DNA from: Bacillus sp. FJAT-52991
GTDB taxonomy: Bacteria; Bacillota; Bacilli; Bacillales; Domibacillaceae
DNA: 64,000 bases
Assembly (NCBI RefSeq): GCF_037201805.1
Contig: NZ_CP147404.1
Span: 2,194,001-2,258,000 of the forward strand
Direction: 5' to 3'
Below are positions 1 to 8,937 of this stretch, one piece after another. Within the stretch, counting starts at the first letter, position 1. Each line of letters starts with the position of its first letter. The notes below the pieces were generated by a model, which had not been told where the DNA came from, did no database searches, and saw only the letters and a list, made by a program, of their open reading frames with translations. The position numbers were made by a program, and so were the translations under genes.

Positions 1-104
1 CCTTTTTCAATCACAAGCGGGCTTTTTCCAATCTCCATTAACGCAATAGCCACAGAAAGCCCACAAGGTCCTCCACCCACAACAATACACTCTTCCTTTT
101 GCAT
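1..104 (-). CDS. ypdA: YpdA-like FAD-dependent bacillithiol-disulfide reductase, N-terminal part only
   Basis: Only the first 34 codons lie in the window. They encode a Rossmann dinucleotide-binding start with the motif VVGGGPCGLS at about residues 8-17. In Bacillus this family recycles oxidised bacillithiol disulfide with NADPH. The ATG at 104 follows a clear AGGAGAG ribosome-binding site. Assignment rests on the motif plus synteny, because ypdA lies next to ypbH(mecB) in B. subtilis. Another pyridine-nucleotide-disulfide oxidoreductase cannot be excluded from so short a piece. Confidence 0.7.
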   Translation of the reverse strand, partial: MQKEECIVVGGGPCGLSVAIALMEIGKSPLVIEK

Positions 105-224
105 CTTACTCTCTCCTTGTTTCAAACATCTACCTTTGCTTTCTAGCATCGTTTTTTTTCATAAAAAATATCCTATCAATATAAATGATAGGAGAAAAAA
201 CATCTAATTTCAATGATTTCAACT

Positions 225-809
225 TTACACTTGTTTAATGAAATACTGATACAGCTTTCGCATAGCTTCAGAAGGAATGATCGTCAATGCATATTCCTTT
301 AGCATTTCTTCCGGTAAACTTGAATACAGTCCATACTCCATTAGTATCGCTTCAAATGCATCAAACTGACTATCGAAATCAAACGAGAAGCTTACATAGT
401 ACGCTCCCTTAAAATAAAACAATGAGCTTGGTATGGAACGAATTCTTTTCTCATCGTGAACTAGACCAATAAGATCCTCAATATCTGTAAACTTAATCGT
501 TTGTTCAAAGCCATATTCATCATTTTTTCCGCCTGATACATCATCCAACTTATTGAAAAAATCTAAATGCTCAATCGTTAAAATAAGCACTAGCTCATCC
601 CCTGCCATCGAATGGACTTCAATAGCGATCATTCCTTCTGTGTCAATGTTTAATTGTTCTTCAATAGCATCTAACATTTCGTCAAAAATCTCATGCCAGA
701 CAAAAGAATCTTCCAAAATATGTTTCTTTAAGCAACCTTTTTTTCTTAACTCATCGTAAGTAACGGAAAGCTTAACTTGATTGTCTGATAATCTTTCTAT
801 CCTCATCAT
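225..809 (-). CDS. mecB: MecB (YpbH) adaptor for ClpC
   Basis: The 194-residue product has the MecA-family layout: an N-terminal substrate-binding half beginning MMRIERLSDNQVKLS, an acidic linker, and a C-terminal ClpC-binding half with FYFKGAYYVSFSFD. The length equals that of B. subtilis MecB/YpbH (194) rather than MecA (218). In the family it delivers substrates such as ComK to ClpCP in the cytoplasm. It stands alone on the minus strand next to ypdA and ypbG, matching B. subtilis gene order. MecA is the only realistic alternative. Confidence 0.88.
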   Translation of the reverse strand: MMRIERLSDNQVKLSVTYDELRKKGCLKKHILEDSFVWHEIFDEMLDAIEEQLNIDTEGMIAIEVHSMAGDELVLILTIEHLDFFNKLDDVSGGKNDEYGFEQTIKFTDIEDLIGLVHDEKRIRSIPSSLFYFKGAYYVSFSFDFDSQFDAFEAILMEYGLYSSLPEEMLKEYALTIIPSEAMRKLYQYFIKQV

Positions 810-919
810 CTGCTGCCCCCTGCTTAAAGGACCTCTTTAACACATATTATGATAGGAAGCGCAGATGGTGAGTTATAAAAGCATTATTGTACTCGTTGAT
901 TCAACCAACTTTTCCATGA

Positions 920-1687
920 TCATTCATCAGAAATAATGGTGATCAAGTGCGTCTCTGCTTTCGCGCTAAGTCGAAGAGGAAAACCACTCGTTCCATAGCC
1001 ATTACTAACAAGCATCGCCATCTTCCCTCTCCATTCCCAACCACCTTTTTTATATAATCCCATTCCAAAAAGCCTGATCTGTCCTCCGTGTGTATGGCCG
1101 CTCAAAAAAAGACCTACTTGATCTTTTTCGATCATTCGTTTACTAAACAAAGGATTATGACTAAGAAAAATCTTAAAGACGTCATTGGGTACACGTTTAA
1201 ATGCATTTTTTTTATCGCTATAGCCTTTGCTTAAATCATCTACACCTAGTAGATAAATATCCGTCCCATCCGCTGTTTGAAAACAAAAGGATTCATTGCA
1301 TAAAACCGTTACATCATGAGCTTTCAATAATTGTTCAAACGATTGTTTAGGTAGTTCATAATCATTGTTGCCCCATACAAAAAAAACAGGAGCAACCTCC
1401 CTCAATAATTGCAAATTAGAAGCGATTTGTTCAAAACTTACCCCCTTTTCTGCCAAATCTCCACCGATCACAACGAACTCAGCTCTTCCTTGAATCGCTT
1501 GAATAACGGATGGATGAATCTTTCTTCTATGAATATCAGAAATAAAAAAGAAAGTGAAAGGTCCTTTCCCTGGATAGCTGTTCAATGAAATTGTTTCTTC
1601 CTTTACTTTATTTCCATGAGCCTCTTTCCACATATATAGCAGCAAAGCAGCCCCAAATAAAATCAATACTAGTATCAACCATATCAT
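920..1687 (-). CDS. ypbG: YpbG metallophosphoesterase, membrane anchored
   Basis: The 255-residue protein starts with a hydrophobic helix (residues 3-20). A calcineurin-like phosphoesterase domain follows, with metal-binding motifs DIH (51-53), GGDL (75-78), GNND (106-109), SHNP (about 176) and GHTHGGQ (197-203). All five metal-ligand motifs are intact, so it should be catalytically active; the substrate of YpbG is not known to me. It lies between mecB and the cotJ operon, consistent with Bacillus synteny apart from the cotJ genes. Confidence 0.85.
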   Translation of the reverse strand: MIWLILVLILFGAALLLYMWKEAHGNKVKEETISLNSYPGKGPFTFFFISDIHRRKIHPSVIQAIQGRAEFVVIGGDLAEKGVSFEQIASNLQLLREVAPVFFVWGNNDYELPKQSFEQLLKAHDVTVLCNESFCFQTADGTDIYLLGVDDLSKGYSDKKNAFKRVPNDVFKIFLSHNPLFSKRMIEKDQVGLFLSGHTHGGQIRLFGMGLYKKGGWEWRGKMAMLVSNGYGTSGFPLRLSAKAETHLITIISDE

Positions 1688-1756
1688 ATACGCTACATCC
1701 TCTAATACAAATTTAACTAATGACTCACTTCATTAAAAAGCCTCTTAAAAATCAAT

Positions 1757-1784
1757 AATATCTTACTCCACTCACCCATACAAT
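1757..1784 (+). promoter_or_regulatory. Sigma-E-type promoter of cotJABC
   Basis: A -10 element CATACAAT at 1777-1784 matches the sigma-E consensus CATACAHT. An AATATCT -35-like element at 1757-1763 lies 13 bases upstream. It sits about 35 bases before the cotJA start. The B. subtilis cotJ operon is known to be sigma-E dependent. Confidence 0.65.
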
Positions 1785-1818
1785 AGATTGAAGAATAGAC
1801 AACACAAGGAGGCACGGC

Positions 1819-2052
1819 ATGGACAAAAATCAATGGTATCGAACCTATCGACCTTTCATAAGCCCGATGGACCCTTGTCCACCCATTAAAATAAAAAGAT
1901 ATTCAACTGGGCCTCAATTATTTATGGGGTTTCAACCGCCAGGCCTAGAGCAATTCCCCCCTCTAACAGCCTTACAAAAAGGAACGTTATGGAAAGCTTT
2001 CTACGATCCTTATTTTCCGTTTAAAGAGCAAAAGGAGGGAGCTAAAAAATGA
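1819..2052 (+). CDS. cotJA: Spore coat-associated protein CotJA
   Basis: This 77-residue protein is rich in proline and aromatic residues (RPFISPMDPCPP, PFKEQ), as is typical of CotJA. The ATG follows an AGGAGG site. It overlaps cotJB by 4 bases, indicating translational coupling. In B. subtilis the CotJ proteins enter the inner spore coat during sporulation under sigma-E control. Confidence 0.9.
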   Translation: MDKNQWYRTYRPFISPMDPCPPIKIKRYSTGPQLFMGFQPPGLEQFPPLTALQKGTLWKAFYDPYFPFKEQKEGAKK

Positions 2053-2309
2053 AGTCGCTTTCCCAAGATTATTATCACGAACTCGAACAAATTCAAGCTG
2101 CCGACTTTGTGGTCATAGAATTAGCTCTTTATTTGCATACTCACCCCGACGATCTGCAAGCTGTACAGCAATACAATCAAATGGTGCAATCGAGCAAATC
2201 ATTAAAAAAAGCATTTGAAAAGAAATACGGAGCCCTGACTAGCTTTGGTTACAGCTATTCCCGCCACCCTTTCGACTATAAAGAAGAACCATGGCCTTGG
2301 CAAGTATAA
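2049..2309 (+). CDS. cotJB: Spore coat protein CotJB
   Basis: The 86-residue product has the CotJB features: a helical N-terminal half (YYHELEQIQAADFVVIEL) and a C-terminal tail ending in a Trp-rich PWPWQV. It starts within the cotJA stop region (ATGA overlap) behind AAAGGAGG. It probably acts with CotJA and CotJC in coat assembly. Confidence 0.9.
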   Translation: MKSLSQDYYHELEQIQAADFVVIELALYLHTHPDDLQAVQQYNQMVQSSKSLKKAFEKKYGALTSFGYSYSRHPFDYKEEPWPWQV

Positions 2310-2444
2310 GGTGAAACTTCAATCAGCGAGAGTCTTCTTCATCCCTCACTGATTGGAAGCAGAACAAAGGCTAAAGTCGCCACGCCTTTGTAACCTGTAT
2401 CCTGCAAGCCTGTTAGCGCGGGATAATCAAGAAAGGAGAACAAT
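2310..2444 (+). other. cotJB-cotJC spacer with three predicted hairpins
   Basis: The 135-base spacer interrupts an otherwise tightly packed operon. It holds three successive inverted repeats: CTTCAATCAG / CTGATTGGAAG (about 2314-2355), ACAAAGGC / GCCTTTGT (about 2364-2392) and TATCCTGC / GCGGGATA (about 2398-2426). No poly-T tract follows the last one, so these look like mRNA structures or processing sites and not a terminator. The cotJC ribosome-binding site AAAGGAG lies directly after them. Confidence 0.4.
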
Positions 2445-3014
2445 ATGTGGGTCTACGAAAAAAAGCTGCAATATCCAGTGAAAGTAAGTACATGTAATCC
2501 TACTTTAGCTAAATATTTAATTGAACAGTACGGGGGAGCAGATGGAGAACTTGCTGCTGCTTTACGCTACATGAACCAACGCTATACCATTCCAGGTTCT
2601 GTCGTTGGGTTACTAACCGATATTGCCACGGAGGAATTGGCGCATTTAGAAATGATTGCAACGATGGTGTATAAGCTCACAAAAGATGCGACCCCTGATC
2701 AAATGAAAGCGGCTGGACTAGGTGCTCGTTATGTCAATCATGATCGCGCCTTATTTTATGAAAATGCTGGCGGTCAGCCCTTCACCGCCACCTATATCCA
2801 GGCAAAAGGAGATCCAATTGCTGACTTGTATGAAGATATTGCTGCCGAAGAAAAAGCGCGGGCCACGTATCAATGGATCATTGATGTCAGTGATGACCCC
2901 GATTTAAATGACAGCCTTCGCTTCTTAAGAGAAAGAGAAATCATTCACTCTCAACGATTCCGGGAAGCGGTAGAAATTTTAAAAGAGGAGCGCGACCGCA
3001 AAAAAATCTTTTAA
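2445..3014 (+). CDS. cotJC: CotJC, manganese-catalase-like coat protein
   Basis: The 189-residue protein is a ferritin-like four-helix-bundle protein of the Mn-catalase family. Carboxylate and histidine ligands are visible in ATEELAHLEM (about 65-74) and REREIIHSQRF (about 164-174), with another glutamate pair in EDIAAEEKARA. Family length is about 189, so it looks complete. It is the last gene of the cotJ operon and is followed by a strong terminator. Confidence 0.92.
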   Translation: MWVYEKKLQYPVKVSTCNPTLAKYLIEQYGGADGELAAALRYMNQRYTIPGSVVGLLTDIATEELAHLEMIATMVYKLTKDATPDQMKAAGLGARYVNHDRALFYENAGGQPFTATYIQAKGDPIADLYEDIAAEEKARATYQWIIDVSDDPDLNDSLRFLREREIIHSQRFREAVEILKEERDRKKIF

Positions 3015-3031
3015 CCGTTAGCATAGAAAGA

Positions 3032-3064
3032 GGGCGGGAACTACTTTTCCCCGCCCTTTTTTAT
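3032..3064 (+). terminator. Terminator of cotJABC
   Basis: A GC-rich stem (GGGCGG / CCGCCC) is followed by a run of seven T on the + strand, 18 bases after the cotJC stop codon. Confidence 0.85.
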
Positions 3065-3096
3065 TTATCCATCGTATCTGTGACATTCTCTAGACT

Positions 3097-3363
3097 CTAC
3101 GCTTTTTCAATTACTTCTGAGTTAGACGGTTCTTTTTTGCTTTGTTCATATGAGTACCATAAACCAGTTAAGATGGGAATCAAAATAAATGAGCATAAAA
3201 GTATGGTTAACAATGGATTGCGACGATGTTGCTCTTCTTGTTCTTCTCGCTTTTTTATACGCGAATGGTCTTCTGTTTCATTAGCTTCCAGCTTCTCCAC
3301 ATGAACTTTTTGTATTTCTTGGCGATTTTTTTTGGCTAATTCACGATAAGGATCTACTGTCAT
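3097..3363 (-). CDS. Short YpbE-like membrane protein lacking LysM
   Basis: The 88-residue product has a charged cytoplasmic N-terminus (KKREEQEEQHRRN), one transmembrane helix (about 50-68) and a short external tail. Position and topology match the N-terminal part of B. subtilis YpbE, which is much longer and ends in a peptidoglycan-binding LysM domain. That domain is missing here and I see no remnant in the 80 bases up to the cotJ terminator. It overlaps ypbD by 4 bases, so the two are co-translated. The homology is inferred from synteny, not from strong sequence identity. Confidence 0.5.
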   Translation of the reverse strand: MTVDPYRELAKKNRQEIQKVHVEKLEANETEDHSRIKKREEQEEQHRRNPLLTILLCSFILIPILTGLWYSYEQSKKEPSNSEVIEKA

Positions 3364-3974
3364 TTATTCTCTTCCTCTCTAACACTACTTGCCTTTTCTC
3401 TCGCTTGTCTGCGAATAGCTAAACCAAGGAGAAAATCAATCACAAAGTGCATCATGATCGTAGCAGCTAAATTATTGGTCCATTCAAACAGCCAGCCGAT
3501 CGCAAAACTTAAAAGGACCACATTCAAGGTTAAATACCATTGCGATAAATATCTAATATGAATCAAAGCAAAGATGAGGCTAGTGACGACTAGCCCTAAA
3601 GATGTTTGTAACATCCCTCGAAAAAATATTTCTTCAGAAATGGCCACTAACGCAGCAATCAAAAAAATTTGCCCAATGGATCGCTGAGCAAATAACCGCT
3701 CATTAATCCCACCATCATCATAATATTGATCAGGCAGCCACTTCATTAAGCAAAGGTCAAGTACGACGACAGCGATTCCCGCTCCTGCACCTATGATCAC
3801 GATTTCGAATAATGACCATTGAAATAGGTTGTAAAACGTCGAGAAATCTGGAAATAAAAAGATCCCGACGATCACTGAAAGAAGCAATAAAGCGATTTGT
3901 GTCATATATAATGATTTTAAAAGTTCCTCATCAGTGATTTGTTTGATGAGTTCTGACTGTTTATTTTTTTTCAT
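3360..3974 (-). CDS. ypbD: YpbD, CPBP-family (CAAX-type) intramembrane protease
   Basis: This 204-residue multi-pass membrane protein carries the ABI/CPBP signature. Motif 1 is EEIFFRGMLQTSL (about 114-126), followed by FALIHIRY (about 134-141) and a C-terminal HFVIDFLLGL. These Glu, Arg and His residues form the catalytic site in the Rce1/ABI superfamily. Substrates are unknown. It lies between recS and the ypbE-like gene, as in B. subtilis. Confidence 0.85.
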   Translation of the reverse strand: MKKNKQSELIKQITDEELLKSLYMTQIALLLLSVIVGIFLFPDFSTFYNLFQWSLFEIVIIGAGAGIAVVVLDLCLMKWLPDQYYDDGGINERLFAQRSIGQIFLIAALVAISEEIFFRGMLQTSLGLVVTSLIFALIHIRYLSQWYLTLNVVLLSFAIGWLFEWTNNLAATIMMHFVIDFLLGLAIRRQAREKASSVREEENK

Positions 3975-3986
3975 TCGAAAACCTGA

Positions 3987-5453
3987 TCATCCTTTAATAT
4001 TTAATAGTGATGCTAGCAAAGCTTCCCAATCGTTGCTTTCTTCCTTTTGGGCACTATTTTTCAGTCCATAGAAATCGCTCGAATGGACTCCGCAAATGTC
4101 ACAACATGGATCGGGTAATTGATAAGCTCTTTCTCCAAAAAACTTTAACACTCCCTCTCGACGGCATCGCTCGGACCCTACCCACTGAAGCATCGAATCA
4201 ATCTTTTGCTTTTTTTGCTTCAACCTTCTTTCCCGGTGTTCAATAATAAAACGTACCTTCTCGTCTTGGTGACTTCCCTCAACTTCCGTGGCGTAGTGAT
4301 GAATAAAACGATATTGGACATCACTTAACCCAAGCATCTTGACGATTTCTTCCCGCGGATGATGAGGCTGATAAAGAAAGTAATTCGTTATTTGCCAGTC
4401 GGTCGGAAATTCAGCTTCCATGATCATGGCGTGAAATTCTTCATCACCCGGCGTATAAAGCAACACAGCAAGTGAACGGTTTCCGTCCCTTCCAGCACGG
4501 CCGATTTCCTGCAAATAAGACTCAAGCTGTGCAGGTGGCTGATGATGGATGACAAATCGAATATTTCCCTTATTGACTCCCATACCAAATGCACTGGTGG
4601 CACAAATCACCTCTAATTCATCGTGAAGAAATTGTTGCTGAATTAAAATTCGATCTTCCTGCACCATCCCCCCGTGATAAAAAGCCGTTCGCTGAATGCC
4701 ACTTCGCTTTAACCAATCCGCTCCCTCTTCTGCTCCACGTCGACTTGAAAAATAAACAATTCCAGGCTTTTCTAATTCTGAAACTAGCTCACACATCCGC
4801 TCAAGCTTTTCCATTCTAGAGGAGCATGGCTCGACCACCATGGCAATATTAGGACGATCGACGGAAAAAACCCACTCCTTCACCTCTTCAATATGCAAAT
4901 AATGAAGGATATCTTTTCTTACTTCTGCAGTAGCAGTAGCCGTCAAAGCTAGGGTGAGCGGGTGACCAAGCTTTTCTCTTACTTGACCGAGCAAGCGATA
5001 ATCTGGTCGAAAATCATGCCCCCATTGAGAAATACAATGAGCCTCATCGACAACAAACAAAGCAATGCGTATCTTCTGTAATGCTTGAATGACAGCCTGG
5101 TTCATCAGCATTTCAGGAGACAAGAAAATAAATCGATAGTGGTGTAAGCGGCTAAACACATCGTTTTTTTCAGTAAAAGTTAAGAAAGAGTTAATCGCAA
5201 TCACATTCTTTTCTCCACGCATCTTTAATTGCTCTACTTGGTCTTGCATTAACGATAAAAGGGGAGAAACGATAATGACACTACCTGATAACACATAGGC
5301 AGGAAGCTGATAGCATAGTGATTTCCCTGTCCCCGTCGGCAACATCGCTAGCGTATGCTGCCCTGTCAGCAAGGAGTCAATAACCTCTCTTTGTCCCATT
5401 CGAAAATGAGAGTAACCAAATTGTTCGAATAGAATATTCTTTATATTTGCCAT
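3987..5453 (-). CDS. recS: RecQ-family ATP-dependent DNA helicase (RecS)
   Basis: The 488-residue superfamily 2 helicase has Walker A LPTGTGKS (39-46), DEAH box (136-139), [12 protein letters not shown] motif III, the motif V/VI segment with [21 protein letters not shown], and a zinc-binding cysteine set ending CCDIC (450-454). It stops soon after the zinc domain, with no HRDC domain, and matches the short B. subtilis paralogue RecS (YpbC) and not the longer YocI. It unwinds DNA 3'-5' in recombination and repair. It starts 4 bases after the ypbB stop. Confidence 0.9.
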   Translation of the reverse strand: MANIKNILFEQFGYSHFRMGQREVIDSLLTGQHTLAMLPTGTGKSLCYQLPAYVLSGSVIIVSPLLSLMQDQVEQLKMRGEKNVIAINSFLTFTEKNDVFSRLHHYRFIFLSPEMLMNQAVIQALQKIRIALFVVDEAHCISQWGHDFRPDYRLLGQVREKLGHPLTLALTATATAEVRKDILHYLHIEEVKEWVFSVDRPNIAMVVEPCSSRMEKLERMCELVSELEKPGIVYFSSRRGAEEGADWLKRSGIQRTAFYHGGMVQEDRILIQQQFLHDELEVICATSAFGMGVNKGNIRFVIHHQPPAQLESYLQEIGRAGRDGNRSLAVLLYTPGDEEFHAMIMEAEFPTDWQITNYFLYQPHHPREEIVKMLGLSDVQYRFIHHYATEVEGSHQDEKVRFIIEHRERRLKQKKQKIDSMLQWVGSERCRREGVLKFFGERAYQLPDPCCDICGVHSSDFYGLKNSAQKEESNDWEALLASLLNIKG

Positions 5454-5457
5454 ACCT

Positions 5458-6537
5458 TCACCTGCTATGCCTAGCTAAAACTAGTCGAATTTGAAAATAA
5501 GTGACCTCTGAAATTTGATCTTTAATCGGCTTTAATTTTTTATGATTCTGTTTCAAAGACACAGACAAAATTTGCTCGGCCTGTTGATCGCTCACATATG
5601 ATTCCAGAGCGAAATTGGACATATTTAAAGCTAATTCAACGATATGGTCTTCTACTGTACTCATTTTCAACCTTCGCTGTTGAGCAATTTCTGTGAGCGA
5701 GTAACCTTTCTTCAATAATTCAGCCGTCTTTTTCGTTGATTGAGTAAGGTTTACCGATTCATATATATCCTTAAGAGCTTCGTATAACAACGGAAATTGT
5801 GAGGCATGCTGATAAATGTGCTCTATTAAAAAATGAAGCAAATTTAAAAACCGATACCAATATTCCGTTTCTTCCATATTAACAAGTTCAGCCGCTTGTG
5901 TAGCCGTTTTTCCTGTTTTACTTTTGCCTGACAAGCGAAGAACGAGAACAAGCGGATCTTCAAAGTTTTGACTTTTTAAACTGCGTATCAGTTCATCATA
6001 TAAAGTTACAGCTAACTCCTCTTTCGACAACCTTTGCTGGGATAGAAAAGTTTTAATCCAAACATGAATTTGTTCATCCCTTGTGATCGGGTGATATTCT
6101 TTTTGTTGGTGTACAAGATGAGAAGTGACTTGAACAAGTAACGTCAGCCTTTTCCAAAACAGCAAAGAACAATCTTGCAATTTAAAGCCATGTAAATACT
6201 GAAGAATGACTAAAGTGTCACTAAAGTGAGCAAGCCATTGCTCTCCCGCTTCCGTCACTAACAGACTATTTGGGTCACCTTTAATATAGCCTTGTTTCAG
6301 CAATTGTTGGATCCATTCGTCATACATGTTTCTTTCAAGAAATGGTGCTGTTTGAAACCATGGGTCTAATTGAAACAAACGAGCATCTTGTATCGTTTGA
6401 GAAGACTTTTTCCCTTTTAACAAATGATAAATGGACGAGGCTGTTCTCTCGCCGTTTAATTGCTTAAGCATCAATAGCATAACCGCCTGGATGAACAACT
6501 TTCTCGTCTCCTTTTTGACTTTTGTCCATTTTACCAC
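5458..6537 (-). CDS. ypbB: YpbB, helix-turn-helix protein coupled to recS
   Basis: This 359-residue, largely helical protein has a C-terminal helix-turn-helix region (about 275-312, containing [20 protein letters not shown] and a recognition-helix-like segment). Gene order ypbB-recS is conserved in Bacillus. The function is unknown; coupling to a helicase suggests a DNA-related accessory role. The ATG follows AAAGTC-type sequence with a weak ribosome-binding site, and an internal start a few codons later is possible. Confidence 0.85.
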   Translation of the reverse strand: MVKWTKVKKETRKLFIQAVMLLMLKQLNGERTASSIYHLLKGKKSSQTIQDARLFQLDPWFQTAPFLERNMYDEWIQQLLKQGYIKGDPNSLLVTEAGEQWLAHFSDTLVILQYLHGFKLQDCSLLFWKRLTLLVQVTSHLVHQQKEYHPITRDEQIHVWIKTFLSQQRLSKEELAVTLYDELIRSLKSQNFEDPLVLVLRLSGKSKTGKTATQAAELVNMEETEYWYRFLNLLHFLIEHIYQHASQFPLLYEALKDIYESVNLTQSTKKTAELLKKGYSLTEIAQQRRLKMSTVEDHIVELALNMSNFALESYVSDQQAEQILSVSLKQNHKKLKPIKDQISEVTYFQIRLVLARHSR

Positions 6538-6707
6538 GAAATGCGTCAGATGTTCTCGAAAGAGTGTTGATAATTTATGAAAGCCCTATCATTTTGTCAA
6601 ACAGAAGTTTTTATTGAAAAGTAAATACATCACATATACAATAAAATATAGAAGTTTTCTAAGGATTTAAGATTGGCTTAATCCATTGAGGATTTGATAT
6701 ACACTAA

Positions 6708-6968
<261 letters not shown>

Positions 6969-6976
6969 ACAGTCAG

Positions 6977-7006
6977 AAACCCGCCAAAAGACGGGTTTCT
7001 TTTATT
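6977..7006 (+). terminator. fer terminator
   Basis: The stem AAACCCG / CGGGTTT is followed by CTTTTATTTT on the + strand, 9 bases after the fer stop. Confidence 0.85.
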
Positions 7007-7025
7007 TTGGTCATGTTAAAAGCAA

Positions 7026-7062
7026 ACAAAAAAAGATCTCTACTATTCGTTTAGCAGAGATC
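7026..7062 (-). terminator. ribU terminator
   Basis: The stem GATCTCT / AGAGATC is followed on the minus strand by a run of T (positions 7034 down to 7028), just downstream of the ribU stop. Confidence 0.8.
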
Positions 7063-7076
7063 CCATCACTTTATTA

Positions 7077-7658
7077 TTAAGCGTTTTGTGCTATTGTTTG
7101 TTTTCTCATCCACACTTGAATTCGAGAATAAATTAATAAAAAGACAACACCCATCACGATTCCTTTAATGAAATTAAAAGGTAAAATAGCGGTAACCACC
7201 AATTTCTTTGTTTCAGGTGCGCTCATAGCTGGTGCATTTAAAAAGAGCGTATAGGCCGGTAAAATGACATAATAATTTAACACACTCATCGTGATCGCCA
7301 TCACCGTCGTTCCAACAATAAGGCCTGCGGTCATTCCTTTTTTAGATTCAAATTTCTTATACACATAATACACTGGAAGGATAAACGTGACCCCTGCCGT
7401 AAAATTAGCCAAATGACCTACAGGAACACCTGTTGGACTGCCTGCTACAAAAAAATTCAACACATTTTTGATTAATTCAACCGTAATCCCAGCAATCGGA
7501 CCAAAGACAATAGCGGCAATCAGTGCAGGAATCTCGCTAAAGTCCACCATTAGAAAATTGGGAAATGGCGGGACTGGAAAGTTAAGTAACATTAATAAAT
7601 ACGATAATGTACTTAATAACCCCACAGACGTTAACACTCGAATCTTCTTGTTTCTCAC
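7077..7658 (-). CDS. ribU: RibU (FmnP/YpaA), riboflavin ECF transporter S component
   Basis: The 193-residue integral membrane protein has about six hydrophobic segments and the RibU-type sequence VDFSEIPALIAAIVFGPIAGI (about 38-58) followed by LIKNVLNFF. As the substrate-binding S component it captures riboflavin and works with the shared EcfAA'T energising module, which is not in this window. Control by the FMN riboswitch upstream confirms the assignment. The GTG/ATG region at 7658 lies behind AAGGAGAG. Confidence 0.93.
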   Translation of the reverse strand: MRNKKIRVLTSVGLLSTLSYLLMLLNFPVPPFPNFLMVDFSEIPALIAAIVFGPIAGITVELIKNVLNFFVAGSPTGVPVGHLANFTAGVTFILPVYYVYKKFESKKGMTAGLIVGTTVMAITMSVLNYYVILPAYTLFLNAPAMSAPETKKLVVTAILPFNFIKGIVMGVVFLLIYSRIQVWMRKQTIAQNA

Positions 7659-7710
7659 AAAAATCTCTCCTTCTTCTCATCCATCCTACACAAGAAGAAA
7701 GGCTGCCAAC

Positions 7711-7743
7711 TAAATAATCCCTCAAGCAAAAAGGCTTGAGGGA
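7711..7743 (-). terminator. Riboswitch expression-platform terminator upstream of ribU
   Basis: A 9-bp perfect stem (CCCTCAAGC / GCTTGAGGG) with a C-T5 loop is followed by ATTATTTAG on the minus strand. It lies between the FMN aptamer and ribU, so it is the likely FMN-dependent attenuator. A second inverted repeat (GTTCAAAA / TTTTGAAC, about 7764-7791) between aptamer and terminator may take part in the switch. Confidence 0.8.
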
Positions 7744-7804
7744 GTTTGAAGTCATACTTAAATAGACGTTCAAAACTGCACTTTTTGAACGCTGGCAGAC
7801 CTTC

Positions 7805-7926
7805 ACCTTCTCCCATCCAGACTATACTGTCGGCTTTGGATTCTCACCAAATCTGCCTTTCGGCTCGCGGGCTCAGAAGCTATACTTCTATACCGCCGGT
7901 CGGGAATCGCACCCTGCCCCGAAGAT
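7805..7926 (-). promoter_or_regulatory. FMN riboswitch (RFN element)
   Basis: On the minus strand the sequence runs through the diagnostic RFN blocks: CTTCGGGGCAGGGTG, ATTCCCGACCGGCGGTA, AGCCCGCGAGC, GATTTGGTGAGA, TCCAAAGCCGACAGTATAG and TCTGGATGGGAGAAGG. The 5' and 3' ends pair (ATCTTC / GAGAAGG-T). FMN binding should favour the downstream terminator and shut off riboflavin uptake. Confidence 0.97.
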
Positions 7927-8038
7927 GAAATGATTTAGTTTTGTTCTTATTATTACTCTCGGAATGCGATTATGTCAAGGTTTTTAACGTTTTGATTATG
8001 ATTAATTATGATGGAAAATTAGGGTTTTTGATCAATTT

Positions 8039-8082
8039 GGTCCCCAATTGGTACCCAATCGGTACCCAACTGGACCCCAAGT
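8039..8082. repeat. Four tandem 11-bp repeats near the left prophage end
   Basis: The units GGTCCCCAATT, GGTACCCAATC, GGTACCCAACT and GGACCCCAAGT follow each other without gaps. They lie between the chromosomal FMN riboswitch and the first prophage gene, where attL is expected. They may be recombinase or excisionase arm sites, or the end of a displaced gene. The exact attachment core cannot be placed without the other end. Confidence 0.55.
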
Positions 8083-8157
8083 AAGTAGTATCATAATTGC
8101 TTACATAAAATCTTCAAACCTAGACACTTTTTTATAGGAAGAAACTAGTTAAACAGT

Positions 8158-8192
8158 AAAAGCCCCTCTTTGTTAAAAAGAAGGGCTCTTCT
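8158..8192. terminator. Hairpin left of the lipoprotein cassette
   Basis: The imperfect stem AGCCC-TCTTT / AAAGA-GGGCT has T-rich flanks on the + strand. A closely similar hairpin (8903-8931) closes the other side of the lipoprotein gene, so the gene is framed by two related terminators. Confidence 0.6.
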
Positions 8193-8291
8193 TATCTCGC
8201 CTTTAAAAACATATACAACAAATCTATCCTTCCACTTTAACTACACCGTTGGTAATATTAAGTAGAATAATAAAGTTAAAGGAGTAGGATA

Positions 8292-8894
8292 ATGAAGAAA
8301 CTAATTTTTGTGTTGTTAGGAGCATTATTTTTAGCAGGATGTGGTTCAGAAGATGCTTCAACATCAAAACCAGAAGAAACAAATAAAAATCAAAACGAAG
8401 AAGTTAAAGAAGAAGTTACTTTAAGCACAGCACAGGCTGGTGATAAAGTAACTAACGAATGGGGTACATATACAATAGAAAAAGTTGCTGAAACTAATTC
8501 TAGTCATGAAAGTGGGCCTATTAAATTTAATCTTAATAAAGTATTGTTAGCAACATTTGTTCCTAATGAAAGTGGCGCTTCTTTGTTTGATGAGAAGAAA
8601 TTAAATGTCGCTATAACACTTGTAGAAAGCGAAAATACGTCTGAAGATACAGTAACATTTGATCCGTTTTCTGCGAAAGTGACAACCAATACAAAAGGAC
8701 AATATGAAGCTCAATCAGGATTAAATGAAGGTGATTCAGAACACATAGGTAATGTAAAACAACAGTTTACAACGGCATATAACCTTAAAGATGAAGATTT
8801 ATCCAAAATAACAGAATTAAACTTTGTATTTGGTAGTCCTTCCAAAGATGCAAGATCTATTGGAGAGGATACAACTGTTAAAGTATCTTTTTAA
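8292..8894 (+). CDS. Phage-encoded lipoprotein (DUF5067-like appearance)
   Basis: The 200-residue product has a lipoprotein signal peptide with lipobox LAGC at about 15-18, an acidic Glu/Lys/Asn-rich linker and a beta-rich domain. It is on the strand opposite the late genes and has its own AAAGGAG site and terminator, so it is a typical lysogenic-conversion (moron) gene expressed from the prophage and displayed on the outer membrane face. The biological role is unknown; superinfection exclusion is one possibility. Confidence 0.6.
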   Translation: MKKLIFVLLGALFLAGCGSEDASTSKPEETNKNQNEEVKEEVTLSTAQAGDKVTNEWGTYTIEKVAETNSSHESGPIKFNLNKVLLATFVPNESGASLFDEKKLNVAITLVESENTSEDTVTFDPFSAKVTTNTKGQYEAQSGLNEGDSEHIGNVKQQFTTAYNLKDEDLSKITELNFVFGSPSKDARSIGEDTTVKVSF

Positions 8895-8902
8895 ATAAAT
8901 AC

Positions 8903-8931
8903 AAGCCCTTCTCTTTAATAGAGAAGGGCTC
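8903..8931. terminator. Bidirectional terminator between lipoprotein gene and 8938 gene
   Basis: The 10-bp perfect stem AGCCCTTCTC / GAGAAGGGCT lies 10 bases after the lipoprotein stop and just before the convergent minus-strand gene. Confidence 0.75.
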
Positions 8932-8937
8932 TGCTAT

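Noticed and set aside
8292..8894. Integrase or recombinase at the left prophage end
   Set aside because: The only gene near the left border is a lipoprotein; no tyrosine or serine recombinase motif is found there, so the integrase should lie beyond 64000.
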